A program made the translations under genes and the position numbers. This document shows positions 8,066 to 16,902 of a stretch of 41,689 nucleotides of DNA, one piece after another. Origin of the DNA: Akkermansiaceae bacterium (GTDB taxonomy: Bacteria > Verrucomicrobiota > Verrucomicrobiia > Verrucomicrobiales > Akkermansiaceae); the NCBI GenBank assembly GCA_029242935.1, contig JAQWSX010000081.1, positions 1-41,689 of the forward strand, written 5' to 3'. Within the stretch, counting starts at the first letter, position 1; each line of letters begins with the position of its first letter. Under the pieces are notes generated by a model. The model worked only from the letters and a program-made list of their open reading frames with translations. It did no database searches and was not told the DNA's origin.

Positions 8066-9721
8066 ATGACGAACGACAAAAAACCACGGCGTTCAGCCAA
8101 AAAAAAGATCCTCAAAAAATCCGCGACAAAAAAAACGGCTGCGAAGAAAAAATCCGTTAAAAAAGCCGTTAAGAGAACAATCGCAAAAAAAGTCGCCACC
8201 AAGAAAGTGGCAAAAAAAGTTACTGCTAGGAAAGCGGCAAAAAAGAAAGTTGCTGCTAAAAAATCAGCACCAAAGAAAAAGACAGCCACGAAGGCAACGA
8301 CTAAGAAAAAAGACACTTGGAAGCCTGCTCATAAAATTGCCCGCAGAAAGGTCACCCCACCAAACTCTTCTTCTAAAAAGCCGGCTCATAAGAAACCAGC
8401 GAAGAAAGTCTCGGCTAAAAAATCGATTGCTGGAAAAAGCGTGTCCAAAAAATACGTTCCGACTCTTCCGCCGACACAGCGCAAAATCAATCGAAAGTTG
8501 GTCCACTACATCGTTAATCTACCTCCGATTGTCCCTCCCGTCGAGATTGCCAGTAACGAGCCCATTGCTACGGCCATCGCTTCCCCATCTCCAACCACTG
8601 AGATGGCAACACCGACACCGGAAGTAGTGACACCGGCACCAGAATCCAAAGAAAAAGCAGCAACACGAACTCCTGTGAAAATCTCTGAAGATCTAGCCGC
8701 AGCCCAAAATCCATCCAACAGTTCGCTCACTTCGGACGATGTCGCAGCAGTTAACGAACTTGGGAGAAAGTATCAGGAACTGAAAACCGAGCTTGGAAAA
8801 GTCATAATCGGTCAAGAATCTGTTATCGAAGAGCTCGCAATTTGTCTCTTCGCCCGTGGCCACGGCCTCCTTATGGGGGTTCCTGGACTCGCCAAGACCT
8901 TGTTGGTTTCCTCGATTGCCGAAACCCTGCACCTTGGATTCAACCGGATTCAGTTTACTCCCGACCTCATGCCGGCCGATATTTCAGGGACAGATATTAT
9001 TCAGGAACACGGTGAGACAGGAAAACGTGAGTTTGAATTTGTGAAAGGCCCCGTCTTTTCCAACATCGTCCTCGCTGACGAAATCAACCGAGCACCCGCC
9101 AAAACCCAGTCTGCCATGCTTGAAGCCATGCAGGAACGTCACGTGACCGTTCTTGGCAGAACTTATAAACTGGACGCTCCATTCTTTGTCCTTGCGACTC
9201 AGAACCCAGTGGAACAGGAAGGAACATATCCTCTTCCAGAGGCGCAGCTTGACCGCTTCATGTTTCTTATCAACGTGGAATATCCAAGCGCTCAAGAGGA
9301 AAAACGAATTGCCCGCGAAACGACCGGGGTTGATAAGGAACCTCTCAGTCCCTTGCTCACCGGGGAAGAAGTTTTAGAATTCCAGAGCCTAGTTCGCCGA
9401 GTTCCAGTTCCAGATCATATTTATGACTATGCAGTCGAGATCGTTCGTCGAACCCGCCCCGACGGTCCGGATGCTCCGGAATGGATTAAGGAATACGTCG
9501 GCTGGGGTGCCGGGCCTCGTGCCGTCCAGTATCTCATCCTCGGGTGTAAGGCTCGGGCTGCCCTCCGCGGGACCTATATGGCCTCTTTGGATGACATCGA
9601 AGCTGTCGCGAGCCCAGTGCTCAGCCACCGTGTCCTAACCAACTTCGCCGCTGAATCACAAGGCATGACCTCCAAGAAAATCGTCGCACGCCTTGTCGAG
9701 GAGATGCGCGATGATGCCTAG
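8066..9721 (+). CDS. MoxR-family AAA+ ATPase with a lysine-rich histone H1-like N-terminal tail
   Basis: MoxR ATPases act as chaperones that activate or insert cofactors into partner proteins, often VWA proteins encoded next door. Residues 1-130 are made almost entirely of Lys, Ala, Thr, Val and Arg in AAKK/AKKV-type repeats like the tail of histone H1. Residues 150-205 form a Pro/Thr-rich linker. The MoxR core runs from about 225 to 551, with Walker A GVPGLAKT at 271-278, Walker B IVLADEI at 334-340, and sensor-1 asparagine N380 in LATQNPVEQEG. The core alone would have the normal MoxR length, so the tail is an addition. The ATG at 8066 fits the uninterrupted tail, and two 8-A runs lie early in the gene. 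It heads a four-gene operon with DUF58 and two VWA proteins. Upstream, at 7982-7997, a small CTTCG/CGAAG hairpin is visible. Confidence 0.9.
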   Translation: MTNDKKPRRSAKKKILKKSATKKTAAKKKSVKKAVKRTIAKKVATKKVAKKVTARKAAKKKVAAKKSAPKKKTATKATTKKKDTWKPAHKIARRKVTPPNSSSKKPAHKKPAKKVSAKKSIAGKSVSKKYVPTLPPTQRKINRKLVHYIVNLPPIVPPVEIASNEPIATAIASPSPTTEMATPTPEVVTPAPESKEKAATRTPVKISEDLAAAQNPSNSSLTSDDVAAVNELGRKYQELKTELGKVIIGQESVIEELAICLFARGHGLLMGVPGLAKTLLVSSIAETLHLGFNRIQFTPDLMPADISGTDIIQEHGETGKREFEFVKGPVFSNIVLADEINRAPAKTQSAMLEAMQERHVTVLGRTYKLDAPFFVLATQNPVEQEGTYPLPEAQLDRFMFLINVEYPSAQEEKRIARETTGVDKEPLSPLLTGEEVLEFQSLVRRVPVPDHIYDYAVEIVRRTRPDGPDAPEWIKEYVGWGAGPRAVQYLILGCKARAALRGTYMASLDDIEAVASPVLSHRVLTNFAAESQGMTSKKIVARLVEEMRDDA

Positions 9722-9746
9722 ACTTACCTGTTTAATGTTTTCATTT

Positions 9747-9797
9747 TTGCGGTATTTCCGAAGTGGCAGACGCAAGCGAACTTCAGTGATACCGCAA
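9747..9797. other. Two-part hairpin between moxR and the DUF58 gene
   Basis: Outer arms TTGCGGTAT (9747-9755) and ATACCGCAA (9789-9797) pair perfectly over 9 bp. After a symmetric 4-base internal loop, inner arms GAAGT (9760-9764) and ACTTC (9780-9784) pair. There is no following T-run, so it is not a standard terminator. It may be an mRNA processing or stability element within the operon. Confidence 0.6.
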
Positions 9798-9851
9798 GCT
9801 AGACGGCCAATTTCCAATCGAAATCTCTAACGTTTCAAAGCACTCTCAAAA

Positions 9852-10745
9852 ATGAAATACGATTTTCTCGACACCGAAGTGCTTGCCCGTCTTGGCGCGA
9901 TCCCTCTCGAGTCCCGCACACCCATGATCGGGAACGTCGCCGGACGGCACCGCTCGCCCCACCGAGGATCCTCAGTAGAATTTGCGGAATACCGCAAATA
10001 CGTTCCCGGCGATGATACCCGCCGCCTAGACTGGAAGGCATACGCCCGTTCTGATCGCTTCTATATTAAGGAATTCGAAGCTGATACAAACCTGCGCGCC
10101 TATTTCGTAGTCGATTCATCAGGCTCAATGAATTTCTCATCCGGTGATCACCCCACCAAAATCGACTTCGCCCGAAAAATTGCAGCCACCCTTTCCTACC
10201 TCATCGTCAATCAAGGCGATTCGGCCGGATTGAGCTGCTGCAACGAAAAGATCCACCTCGAAATTCCACCCAGTCGGCGGGCTGCCCAGCTTCAGGCAAT
10301 TTTCGATTCCCTCCAAAAACTCGAGCCCACCGGTGACACCGGTCTTGTCGACGCTCTCCATCAGATCGCGGAAAAAATACAGCAACGCGCACTCGTCATA
10401 ATCCTCTCAGACCTTTTTGCCGATACCGAAGCACTTGGCGATGCCCTTCAGCACCTTCGATTCCGGAAACACGACATCGCCGTCTTTCATCTCCTCGACC
10501 CCCAGGAGGTCGAATTCCATTTTGAGCGTCCGCACCGCTTTGTTGACCTTGAGGACAGCACCACTGTCGTCGCAGAGCCCAATCTTATCGCTGACGAATA
10601 CCACGCCGCCTTGAACGATTTTTTAAACAAGATCGAGGGTAAGTGCCACGACGTTCACGCCGATTATCACCTCTTTCAGACGAGTGCCAACTCTGAGGAA
10701 ATTGTCTCCAACTTCATCACCACTCGTCTTCATTCCAAACGCTAG
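9852..10745 (+). CDS. DUF58 domain protein with a degenerate VWA fold
   Basis: A 297-residue cytoplasmic protein of the DUF58 family, regular partner of MoxR ATPases. The hallmark segment YRKYVPGDDTRRLDWKAYAR begins near residue 48. The VWA-like part starts at YFVVDSSGSM near 85, with an intact DxSxS metal site, and continues through VIILSDLF near 180, which carries the second MIDAS aspartate. No signal peptide or membrane helix is visible. It lies between moxR (130 bases upstream, with a hairpin in the gap) and the BatA-like gene, which starts 9 bases after its stop. From the family I infer that it is the cytosolic adaptor of this MoxR system; its biochemical role is not established. Confidence 0.88.
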   Translation: MKYDFLDTEVLARLGAIPLESRTPMIGNVAGRHRSPHRGSSVEFAEYRKYVPGDDTRRLDWKAYARSDRFYIKEFEADTNLRAYFVVDSSGSMNFSSGDHPTKIDFARKIAATLSYLIVNQGDSAGLSCCNEKIHLEIPPSRRAAQLQAIFDSLQKLEPTGDTGLVDALHQIAEKIQQRALVIILSDLFADTEALGDALQHLRFRKHDIAVFHLLDPQEVEFHFERPHRFVDLEDSTTVVAEPNLIADEYHAALNDFLNKIEGKCHDVHADYHLFQTSANSEEIVSNFITTRLHSKR

Positions 10746-10754
10746 AATCAAGCC

Positions 10755-12752
10755 TTGAGCCTAAGCTTCCTCTCACAAACGATCCTTTGGGGGCTGTTCG
10801 CAGCCTCCATCCCGGTGATCATCCACCTGCTCAACCGGCGGCGCTTCCGGATCGTTGACTGGGCAGCCACAAGCTTCCTCCTTAAAGCTTCCCGTGAATC
10901 GCGTGGAAAAAAGAAGCTTAAGCACATCCTCATTCTTATTTGTCGAACCTTGGCAATTGCCGCACTTATTTTTGCAGTAGCCCGACCACTTCTGGGGGGA
11001 TTTCTCGGATCAGGAAGTGGATCAGTAGGCACCGTGATTCTTGTCCTTGATCGCTCGGCGAGTATGGAAACTAAATCCGAAAGCGGGGCTCCATCCTACC
11101 GGCAGTCTGTCATCACGCGGGTTTCGGAAGCGGTCGAAAAAATGGGCTCTCCCCGTTTAGTTCTCATCGATAGTGCGAGTGGAGATATTCAAGAAGTCCC
11201 CTCACCCGATGCTCTACCAGAACTTTCGACCACTTTCGCTACCGATACTCAAGCTGACATCCCGACCTTGTTGACCAAGGCCATTGATTACATTGACGAA
11301 ACCAATCCAGGCCAAACAGAGATCTGGCTTGCATCCGATATGCAGCGAGGGGACTGGCGACCCACTGATTCTAGGTGGAACGCCGTTCGTGCCGGACTCG
11401 AAAGCCTCCCCAGCGAAACAAAGCTTAGGATTCTTTCATCAGGCAGCGAACCTGTGGAAAACATAGCAATCGAGCTCGTCGCTTCCCGCCGTGTGGAAGA
11501 CAACCTTTTCCTTGACCTCAAATTAACACGCAGCAAAGACGATGGCGCCTCCACCGTCCCAATCACTTATTCCCTGCAGGGAGCCCGCTCAGCCGAACGC
11601 GTTAAGATAAATGGCCAGGAGCTTCGTTTCCAAAAACGACTCCCGCTCAGCGCGGCCGATATCGAGGGCAGTGGGTGGGTCGGCATCCCCTCGGACAACA
11701 ACCCTCGCGACAATAGTGTTTTCTTCGCATTCGGAGGTAAAGAACCCGTCAAATCGTGGATCGTTTCGGAGAAGCCTTCGAGCAACACCGCTAACTACCT
11801 CCGCAAAGCAGCTGCACCCGATGGTTTCGATCGTTACAGTTCTAAAATTATCGCTCCGACCCAGACGACTAAAATTGACTGGGCGACCGCCTCACTCATT
11901 GTCTGGCAAGCCCAAATTCCAAACGGCGCTGTTGCCGCCCAACTGCAGGAATTCACAACTTCTGGAGGCTCAGTCATCTTCTTCCCACCCGAAAAACCAT
12001 CTGAAAATATTATTTTTGGGACAACCTGGGGGGTAATTGAAGATGCTCCAGCTGACGAGTATTTTATTAACGGATCATGGATCAAGGATGATGGCCCTTG
12101 GCGAAACAGCCTGAGCGATCAGAAAATGCCGATCGATCAAGTCCGCGGGGTCAAGCGCTGCAGCATTCAGGGTGATGGCTCATCACTTGCCGAATGGGAT
12201 GACGGATCGCCTCTCCTTTACCGCCAACTAGAAGGTCTCGGAACCGCAATCTTCATCAATACTCTTCCCGATGATCGCTGGTCTAATCTAGAGTTTGTGG
12301 CTCTTCACCTCGTGGCCATTCAGCGTCTCCTTGAAAAAGGCACCGACCGACTTCACGCTGGTTATCGCGCCTTTGCTGGAAGTGAAAAAGCTAAGCTCCG
12401 TGGCGATGAAGTTCGCGATCGTCTTGATGCTTTCGAGGACTACGAACCTGCTCTTGGACCTTATCGTGCCGGAGTCTATCGCCTTGGCGAAAGGGTGATT
12501 GCAGTCAATCGGCCCGCTGCAGAAAACTCGCCTCTCCGCGTTAATGTTGACGCTCTCGACACCCTCCTTGAAGGAACTTCTTACTCACTCTTTGAAAGCA
12601 ATAAGGATGACAATAATCTCGTCTCTCCGGTTTGGTGGGCTTTCCTCATCGCCGTTCTCTTCTTCCTGCTTGCCGAGGCAATTCTCTGTTTGCAGCCCAA
12701 ATTAACCGGCCCGCCTGCTCTCAGCACCTCAAAAACGTCTCCTGCCTCGTGA
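10755..12752 (+). CDS. BatA-like membrane protein with N-terminal aerotolerance domain and VWA domain
   Basis: The 665-residue protein begins with the typical BatA N-terminal region: a membrane helix (SQTILWGLFAASIPVIIHLL), then a basic stretch with LLNRRRFRIVDWAA, then a second helix near 58-80. A VWA domain follows with MIDAS motif DRSAS at 99-103. The middle is a long, probably periplasmic beta-rich region, and a C-terminal helix (VWWAFLIAVLFFLLAEAIL) sits near residue 625. The start is TTG at 10755, giving MSLSFLSQ; no ATG is available upstream in this frame, and family proteins start with similar short hydrophobic leaders. It overlaps the next gene by 4 bases (GTGA). Confidence 0.87.
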   Translation: MSLSFLSQTILWGLFAASIPVIIHLLNRRRFRIVDWAATSFLLKASRESRGKKKLKHILILICRTLAIAALIFAVARPLLGGFLGSGSGSVGTVILVLDRSASMETKSESGAPSYRQSVITRVSEAVEKMGSPRLVLIDSASGDIQEVPSPDALPELSTTFATDTQADIPTLLTKAIDYIDETNPGQTEIWLASDMQRGDWRPTDSRWNAVRAGLESLPSETKLRILSSGSEPVENIAIELVASRRVEDNLFLDLKLTRSKDDGASTVPITYSLQGARSAERVKINGQELRFQKRLPLSAADIEGSGWVGIPSDNNPRDNSVFFAFGGKEPVKSWIVSEKPSSNTANYLRKAAAPDGFDRYSSKIIAPTQTTKIDWATASLIVWQAQIPNGAVAAQLQEFTTSGGSVIFFPPEKPSENIIFGTTWGVIEDAPADEYFINGSWIKDDGPWRNSLSDQKMPIDQVRGVKRCSIQGDGSSLAEWDDGSPLLYRQLEGLGTAIFINTLPDDRWSNLEFVALHLVAIQRLLEKGTDRLHAGYRAFAGSEKAKLRGDEVRDRLDAFEDYEPALGPYRAGVYRLGERVIAVNRPAAENSPLRVNVDALDTLLEGTSYSLFESNKDDNNLVSPVWWAFLIAVLFFLLAEAILCLQPKLTGPPALSTSKTSPAS

Positions 12753-14986
12753 ATCATTTCAATCTCGGACCACTCCACTTTCAGGCACAAACCTGGTTGA
12801 TCGTCTTGGTGGTGATTGTCCTTATTGCGACGATTACTCTGGGGGTGATAGCGACGCATCGCTCTACCCGACCCAATCGCACGGGCGCTCTTGAGGGCCT
12901 CCGACTTCTATGCGTGCTATTTGTTTGCACGATGTTGCTTGGACCCGAATGGCGCACGATACAGGAATCGGATCTCCAGCCCGAGATCGCTATCATCTGG
13001 GATGAATCGATCTCAATGGATACCGAAGACGCAAGACGGCCAGAGTCCATGGCAGGATCCGAAACAATTTTAACACGCCGCGAATTGGTCAAACGTTTGG
13101 TCGATTCCAAGTTTTGGGAGACCTTTGAAGCAGACGAAAAAAACCGAGTCACCACAGATTCCTTCGGCGCACCCTCACCTGATGCCGATGTGATCGAACT
13201 CGCAATGAGTGGCACTGACATCAACGAAGCTTTGGTGAATTCTTTGACCAATGGGCAGAATTTGAGAGCTGCTATTTTCTTGGGAGACGGCGATTGGAAC
13301 CTTGGGACCTCGCCCGTCGGTGCTTCCCAACAATTCCGTCTCAAGGGCGTTCCCATCTACACCCTCGCCACGGGAAACAATAAGCGGGTCCCTGATTTAG
13401 AACTCACCTCGGTTAATGCCCCGACTTATGGTATCATTGGCGAGAATGCCCAAATCCCGTTTACGATTGAATCATCTCTTACTCGTGACGTTCGCACCCA
13501 AATTCGCATAAAAAGTGACACCGGAGCAGAACGCTACAAGGACATCACGATTCGTGCCAACAGCACCCATTACGATTCAATTCTATGGCGGATCGAAAAA
13601 GAGGGTGCTTCCACCCTTTCGATTTCTCTCCCAGTCGCTAACGGAGAACTCATCGAAAATAATAACTCGCGCGACTTTGTCGTCAGTGGCAAGCCTGAAT
13701 CAATCCGAGTTCTAGTTATCGAAACCCTACCTCGTTGGGAGTATCGATTCATTAGAAATGCGCTTTCTCGAGATCCCGGAGTCACCGTGGATTGCCTCCT
13801 GCTCCATCCTGATCTAGGTCGGGGCGATGGCCCTGATTACATTCAAGAATTCCCAGAAAAGCTTGAAGATCTCCAAAAATATGACGTTGTCTTCATTGGC
13901 GATGTCGGTGTTGGAGAAGGTCAACTCACTGTAGAACAGGCCAACCTGATAGAAGGTCTCGTTAAGAGCCAGGCTAGCGGAGTCGTCTTCATCCCCGGCG
14001 CAAAAGGAAACCAGTTCACGCTCTCCGAATCAGATCTTGGTGATTTACTTCCAGTCATATTGGATAAGGATAAAAAAGAAGGGCTTTCGGAATCGATTGA
14101 AACAACGATGCGCCTAACTCCTGAAGGCGAAGAATCACTTCTAACCATGCTGGGAGACAGTGAGGCACAGAACGAAACAATTTGGCGAAATCTCCCTGGC
14201 TTCTACTGGCAGGCTCCGGTAGTTCGCGCAAAAGCGGGCTCCACGATTCTTGCCGAAAATGAGGCTCGCAGAAATGCCTATGGACGACTTCCAATCATCG
14301 TCACCTCGAGAGCGGGTTCTGGAAAGGTTCTCTACATGGCTATCGATTCCGCTTGGCGCTGGCGCCGCGGTGTTGAGGATCTCTACCATTATCGTTTCTG
14401 GGGACAGGTTGCGCGCTGGATGTCCTATCAACGTAATATGGCCGCGGGAGAGCGCATTCGACTTTTCTACACTCCCGAGCGCCCGAAACCTGGGGATTTT
14501 GTCTCTCTCTCTGCCAATGCCTTCGATGCCAATGGCGCACCACTCAATGATGGTGTCCTGCAAATTGACCTCACTGCGCCCAACGGTCAGATCAAACGAA
14601 TCGAACTTGTGAAAGAAGAAGGGGCCTGGGGAAGCTTCTCTGGACGCTTTAAGATCTCCCAACCAGGTGAATGGAATCTCAACACCTTTATCCCCGAAGA
14701 ACCAGCCGCCGCAATTGAAGCTAAAATCATTTCTCAAACCGACGCTATCGAGAAGACGGGACGACCGGCTCGCTTTGAGGTTCTCCAAGAAATGTCTAAG
14801 ATCTCCAGGGGCCGCATGGTCACGCCGGAAAAAATCGATGAATTAGTAAAGGAAATCAACGCTCTCCCTGAGCCCCAGCCATTAGTCACTTCGATCAAGC
14901 TTTGGGCTCACTGGCTTTCGCCTTTAATCTTGACGATCCTACTCTCGCTATTCTGGATTGGCCGGAAACTAAACGGCACATTCTAA
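12749..14986 (+). CDS. Membrane protein with VWA-like and glutamine amidotransferase-like domains
   Basis: I place the start at GTG 12749, which overlaps the TGA of the preceding gene (GTGA). The open frame extends to 12632, but that would overlap the upstream gene by 121 bases. The 745-residue protein has two N-terminal membrane helices (about 16-34 and 51-65), a VWA-like domain with MIDAS-type DESIS at 85-89, beta-rich segments, and a class I glutamine amidotransferase-like fold at about 315-440 (VLVIETLPRWEYRFIRNAL, VVFIPGAKGN). It ends in a C-terminal helix (LSPLILTILLSLFWIG). I see no obvious catalytic cysteine in the amidotransferase part, so it is likely a binding domain. It ends the MoxR operon, and envelope partner proteins of this kind are common in such clusters. 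Confidence 0.85.
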   Translation: MNHFNLGPLHFQAQTWLIVLVVIVLIATITLGVIATHRSTRPNRTGALEGLRLLCVLFVCTMLLGPEWRTIQESDLQPEIAIIWDESISMDTEDARRPESMAGSETILTRRELVKRLVDSKFWETFEADEKNRVTTDSFGAPSPDADVIELAMSGTDINEALVNSLTNGQNLRAAIFLGDGDWNLGTSPVGASQQFRLKGVPIYTLATGNNKRVPDLELTSVNAPTYGIIGENAQIPFTIESSLTRDVRTQIRIKSDTGAERYKDITIRANSTHYDSILWRIEKEGASTLSISLPVANGELIENNNSRDFVVSGKPESIRVLVIETLPRWEYRFIRNALSRDPGVTVDCLLLHPDLGRGDGPDYIQEFPEKLEDLQKYDVVFIGDVGVGEGQLTVEQANLIEGLVKSQASGVVFIPGAKGNQFTLSESDLGDLLPVILDKDKKEGLSESIETTMRLTPEGEESLLTMLGDSEAQNETIWRNLPGFYWQAPVVRAKAGSTILAENEARRNAYGRLPIIVTSRAGSGKVLYMAIDSAWRWRRGVEDLYHYRFWGQVARWMSYQRNMAAGERIRLFYTPERPKPGDFVSLSANAFDANGAPLNDGVLQIDLTAPNGQIKRIELVKEEGAWGSFSGRFKISQPGEWNLNTFIPEEPAAAIEAKIISQTDAIEKTGRPARFEVLQEMSKISRGRMVTPEKIDELVKEINALPEPQPLVTSIKLWAHWLSPLILTILLSLFWIGRKLNGTF

Positions 14987-15291
14987 AGGGAGCGGAAGCT
15001 TCAGCGGATAGACTTTGTCGGCTGAATCATATTCGGAACCTCGAATCGACCCGACTACGCCCTCATAATCAAAGAAAAACTCAGGGAGATTCTTCCTAGT
15101 CAAACCAAACAAACCGTTGAGTTTAATTCAACATTAGTCCGTAAGGGATTGCTTTCTTTTTGAAAAGCGTGGGAACAATCACCTCCGTCGTGGGAATAAT
15201 GATCCCCGACTTTGCATTAACTTAGCATTCTTCAATATTCCTAAGGAACTTTTCTCGCGCAGTAGGGTTTCATGAACTACTCTCCCTTACG
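14987..15291. other. 305-bp intergenic region before the subtilase gene
   Basis: No gene is supported here. It holds a direct repeat (described separately), a TTCCTAAGGAA palindrome at 15238-15248, and a weak TTGCAT/AATATT promoter-like pair near 15212-15239. No clear terminator follows the upstream operon. Confidence 0.6.
15168..15200 (+). repeat. Direct repeat of 12 bp with 21-bp period upstream of the subtilase gene
   Basis: CGTGGGAACAAT at 15168-15179 recurs as CGTGGGAATAAT at 15189-15200, 11 of 12 bases identical. The 21-base period equals two helical turns, as in paired activator sites. The copies end about 90 bases before the ATG. Confidence 0.5.
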
Positions 15292-16902
15292 ATGCCAGCT
15301 CGTTTTCTCATCGCCACCCTTACTCTGGTTATCGGACTACTGGCTAGCTGGCTCCTGTTTCAGACACAGGAGCAGCTGGAGGATAACGAGGAACCTAAGA
15401 AGTTTGTTAAAAAGGTATTGGAATACGTTCCTTCAAATCCCATCAGTGATCGTAAAAAGAGCAGTGAGAATTCCGATCGAAATACCAGCTTCGATCCCAA
15501 TGCAATTCCATACGAAAGAATCGTCGCCTTTTCGAGCGAGGAGGCCTACCGTAATTTCCTCAAAAAACTGGGAGCAAGCGGGGTTCGTAACAAGGGATCA
15601 ATCGATTCCTTGCGCGCTGTTCGAATCGGCTTTGATTCCCTGACTGATTTTGATGCGCTGGAACTAAATCCCGAAGATGTAGAGTTTAACTATCCTGTTC
15701 TTATCCCTGAACTTCGCGAAGTGAAGCCCCAGCAAGGGGTCGTTGGATTCGGAAATGGTGCTTTGGATTACCTTGGTATTAACCGCGACAACTCAGGATG
15801 GGGCCAAGGTGTCAAAATCGCAGTCATCGATACCGGGATTGAGCCTCATCTCGCGCTGAACGATAATATTCAGCACATCAATCTTGTTGAATTAGATGAA
15901 GGAACAAGCCCAAACAGCCACGGAACGTCGGTCGCTTCCCTCATTGCAGGACAGCATCCCAATATGCTCGGAGTTGCGCCCCAAGCTGATCTCATTTCTG
16001 TTCGAGTCGCTGACGAAACTGGCGTTTCGAGCTCTTTCTTACTCGCACAGGGAATCACGGCAGCCGCAGATGCCGGAGCCCAGCTCATCAACATTTCAAT
16101 GGGCTCCTCAAGCGATAGCACCCTAGTTCGTCAGGCCGTCGATTACGCCATTGAACAAGGCGCCGTCATTTTCGCCTCTTCCGGGAATGACGGGACGCAA
16201 CAGGCATCTTACCCAGCCGCGGATCCCGATGTTTATTCCGTCGGAGCCATTGATGCCAACGGAACCCACCTAAACTTCTCAAACACCGATGACAACCTAG
16301 CCTTTACAGCTCCCGGACTTGAGGTTCAGGCCGCCTTTCCGGGAGACAATGTCACATCCTTCACCGGAACTTCTGGCGCAGTCGCATTCCCAGTTGGCGC
16401 TGTTGCCGCAATCATGTCCGAGAGCCAGCAATCGATCAGCCCACAACAAGCCGTCGTAATCCTCCAAGGCCATACCAACGAAGCTGGCCTGCCGGGTGCC
16501 GACAATCAATTTGGGATCGGAATCATTGACATAGGCCGCGCCATTGACCGGAATATTACTGGGATTGTGGATGTCGCAGTAGCGTCCCAAACCTATCTCC
16601 TTCCAACCGCTGATAGCTCGGCCTCCGGACTTCAGGTCAGTGTAGAAAATCGCGGCACCGAACCCGTCTTTCAGTCGACCGTAGATATTCAAATTGGAAA
16701 TGACTACTTCCCATATACAATTCAAAAACTAAGCCCGAACGAGCGGACCGTAGTCACCATTCCATCGGGCCTTGGGCAACTTCGGGCTGATGCGCAACTT
16801 GAGGTTTCGGCACAGGTCAATCTGCAGAATGGACAAAGCGATATGAAATCTGCAAATGACCAGAGAAAGGAGATCGTCACGATTCCCAACGATGATCGCT
16901 AA
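15292..16902 (+). CDS. Exported S8 (subtilisin-like) serine peptidase
   Basis: The 536-residue protein starts with a hydrophobic export or anchor segment (residues 5-23), then a linker and prodomain-like region to about 150. The S8 catalytic domain follows, with the triad D180 (VIDTGIEPH), H210 (NSHGTSVAS) and S361 (FTGTSGAVAFP), and oxyanion-hole asparagine N299 (SSGND). The serine motif is GTSGAVAFP where most family members read GTSMAAP. Residues from about 425 form a beta-rich CARDB-like domain (LQVSVENRGTEPVFQSTVDIQ). I prefer the ATG at 15292 because it gives the hydrophobic N-terminus directly. The stop overlaps the start of the next gene, which also encodes an exported peptidase-like protein. 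The substrate is unknown. Confidence 0.88.
   Translation: MPARFLIATLTLVIGLLASWLLFQTQEQLEDNEEPKKFVKKVLEYVPSNPISDRKKSSENSDRNTSFDPNAIPYERIVAFSSEEAYRNFLKKLGASGVRNKGSIDSLRAVRIGFDSLTDFDALELNPEDVEFNYPVLIPELREVKPQQGVVGFGNGALDYLGINRDNSGWGQGVKIAVIDTGIEPHLALNDNIQHINLVELDEGTSPNSHGTSVASLIAGQHPNMLGVAPQADLISVRVADETGVSSSFLLAQGITAAADAGAQLINISMGSSSDSTLVRQAVDYAIEQGAVIFASSGNDGTQQASYPAADPDVYSVGAIDANGTHLNFSNTDDNLAFTAPGLEVQAAFPGDNVTSFTGTSGAVAFPVGAVAAIMSESQQSISPQQAVVILQGHTNEAGLPGADNQFGIGIIDIGRAIDRNITGIVDVAVASQTYLLPTADSSASGLQVSVENRGTEPVFQSTVDIQIGNDYFPYTIQKLSPNERTVVTIPSGLGQLRADAQLEVSAQVNLQNGQSDMKSANDQRKEIVTIPNDDR

Noticed and set aside
8035-8316. Minus-strand open frame rich in Phe and Ala opposite the moxR tail
   Set aside because: It is the reverse reading of lysine-rich repeats (AAA/GCC codons) and only resembles a membrane protein by composition.
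12632-12748. Upstream extension of the VWA/amidotransferase protein
   Set aside because: It would overlap the BatA-like gene by 121 bases and add an Arg/Cys-rich, non-membrane leader; the GTGA junction at 12749 is better.
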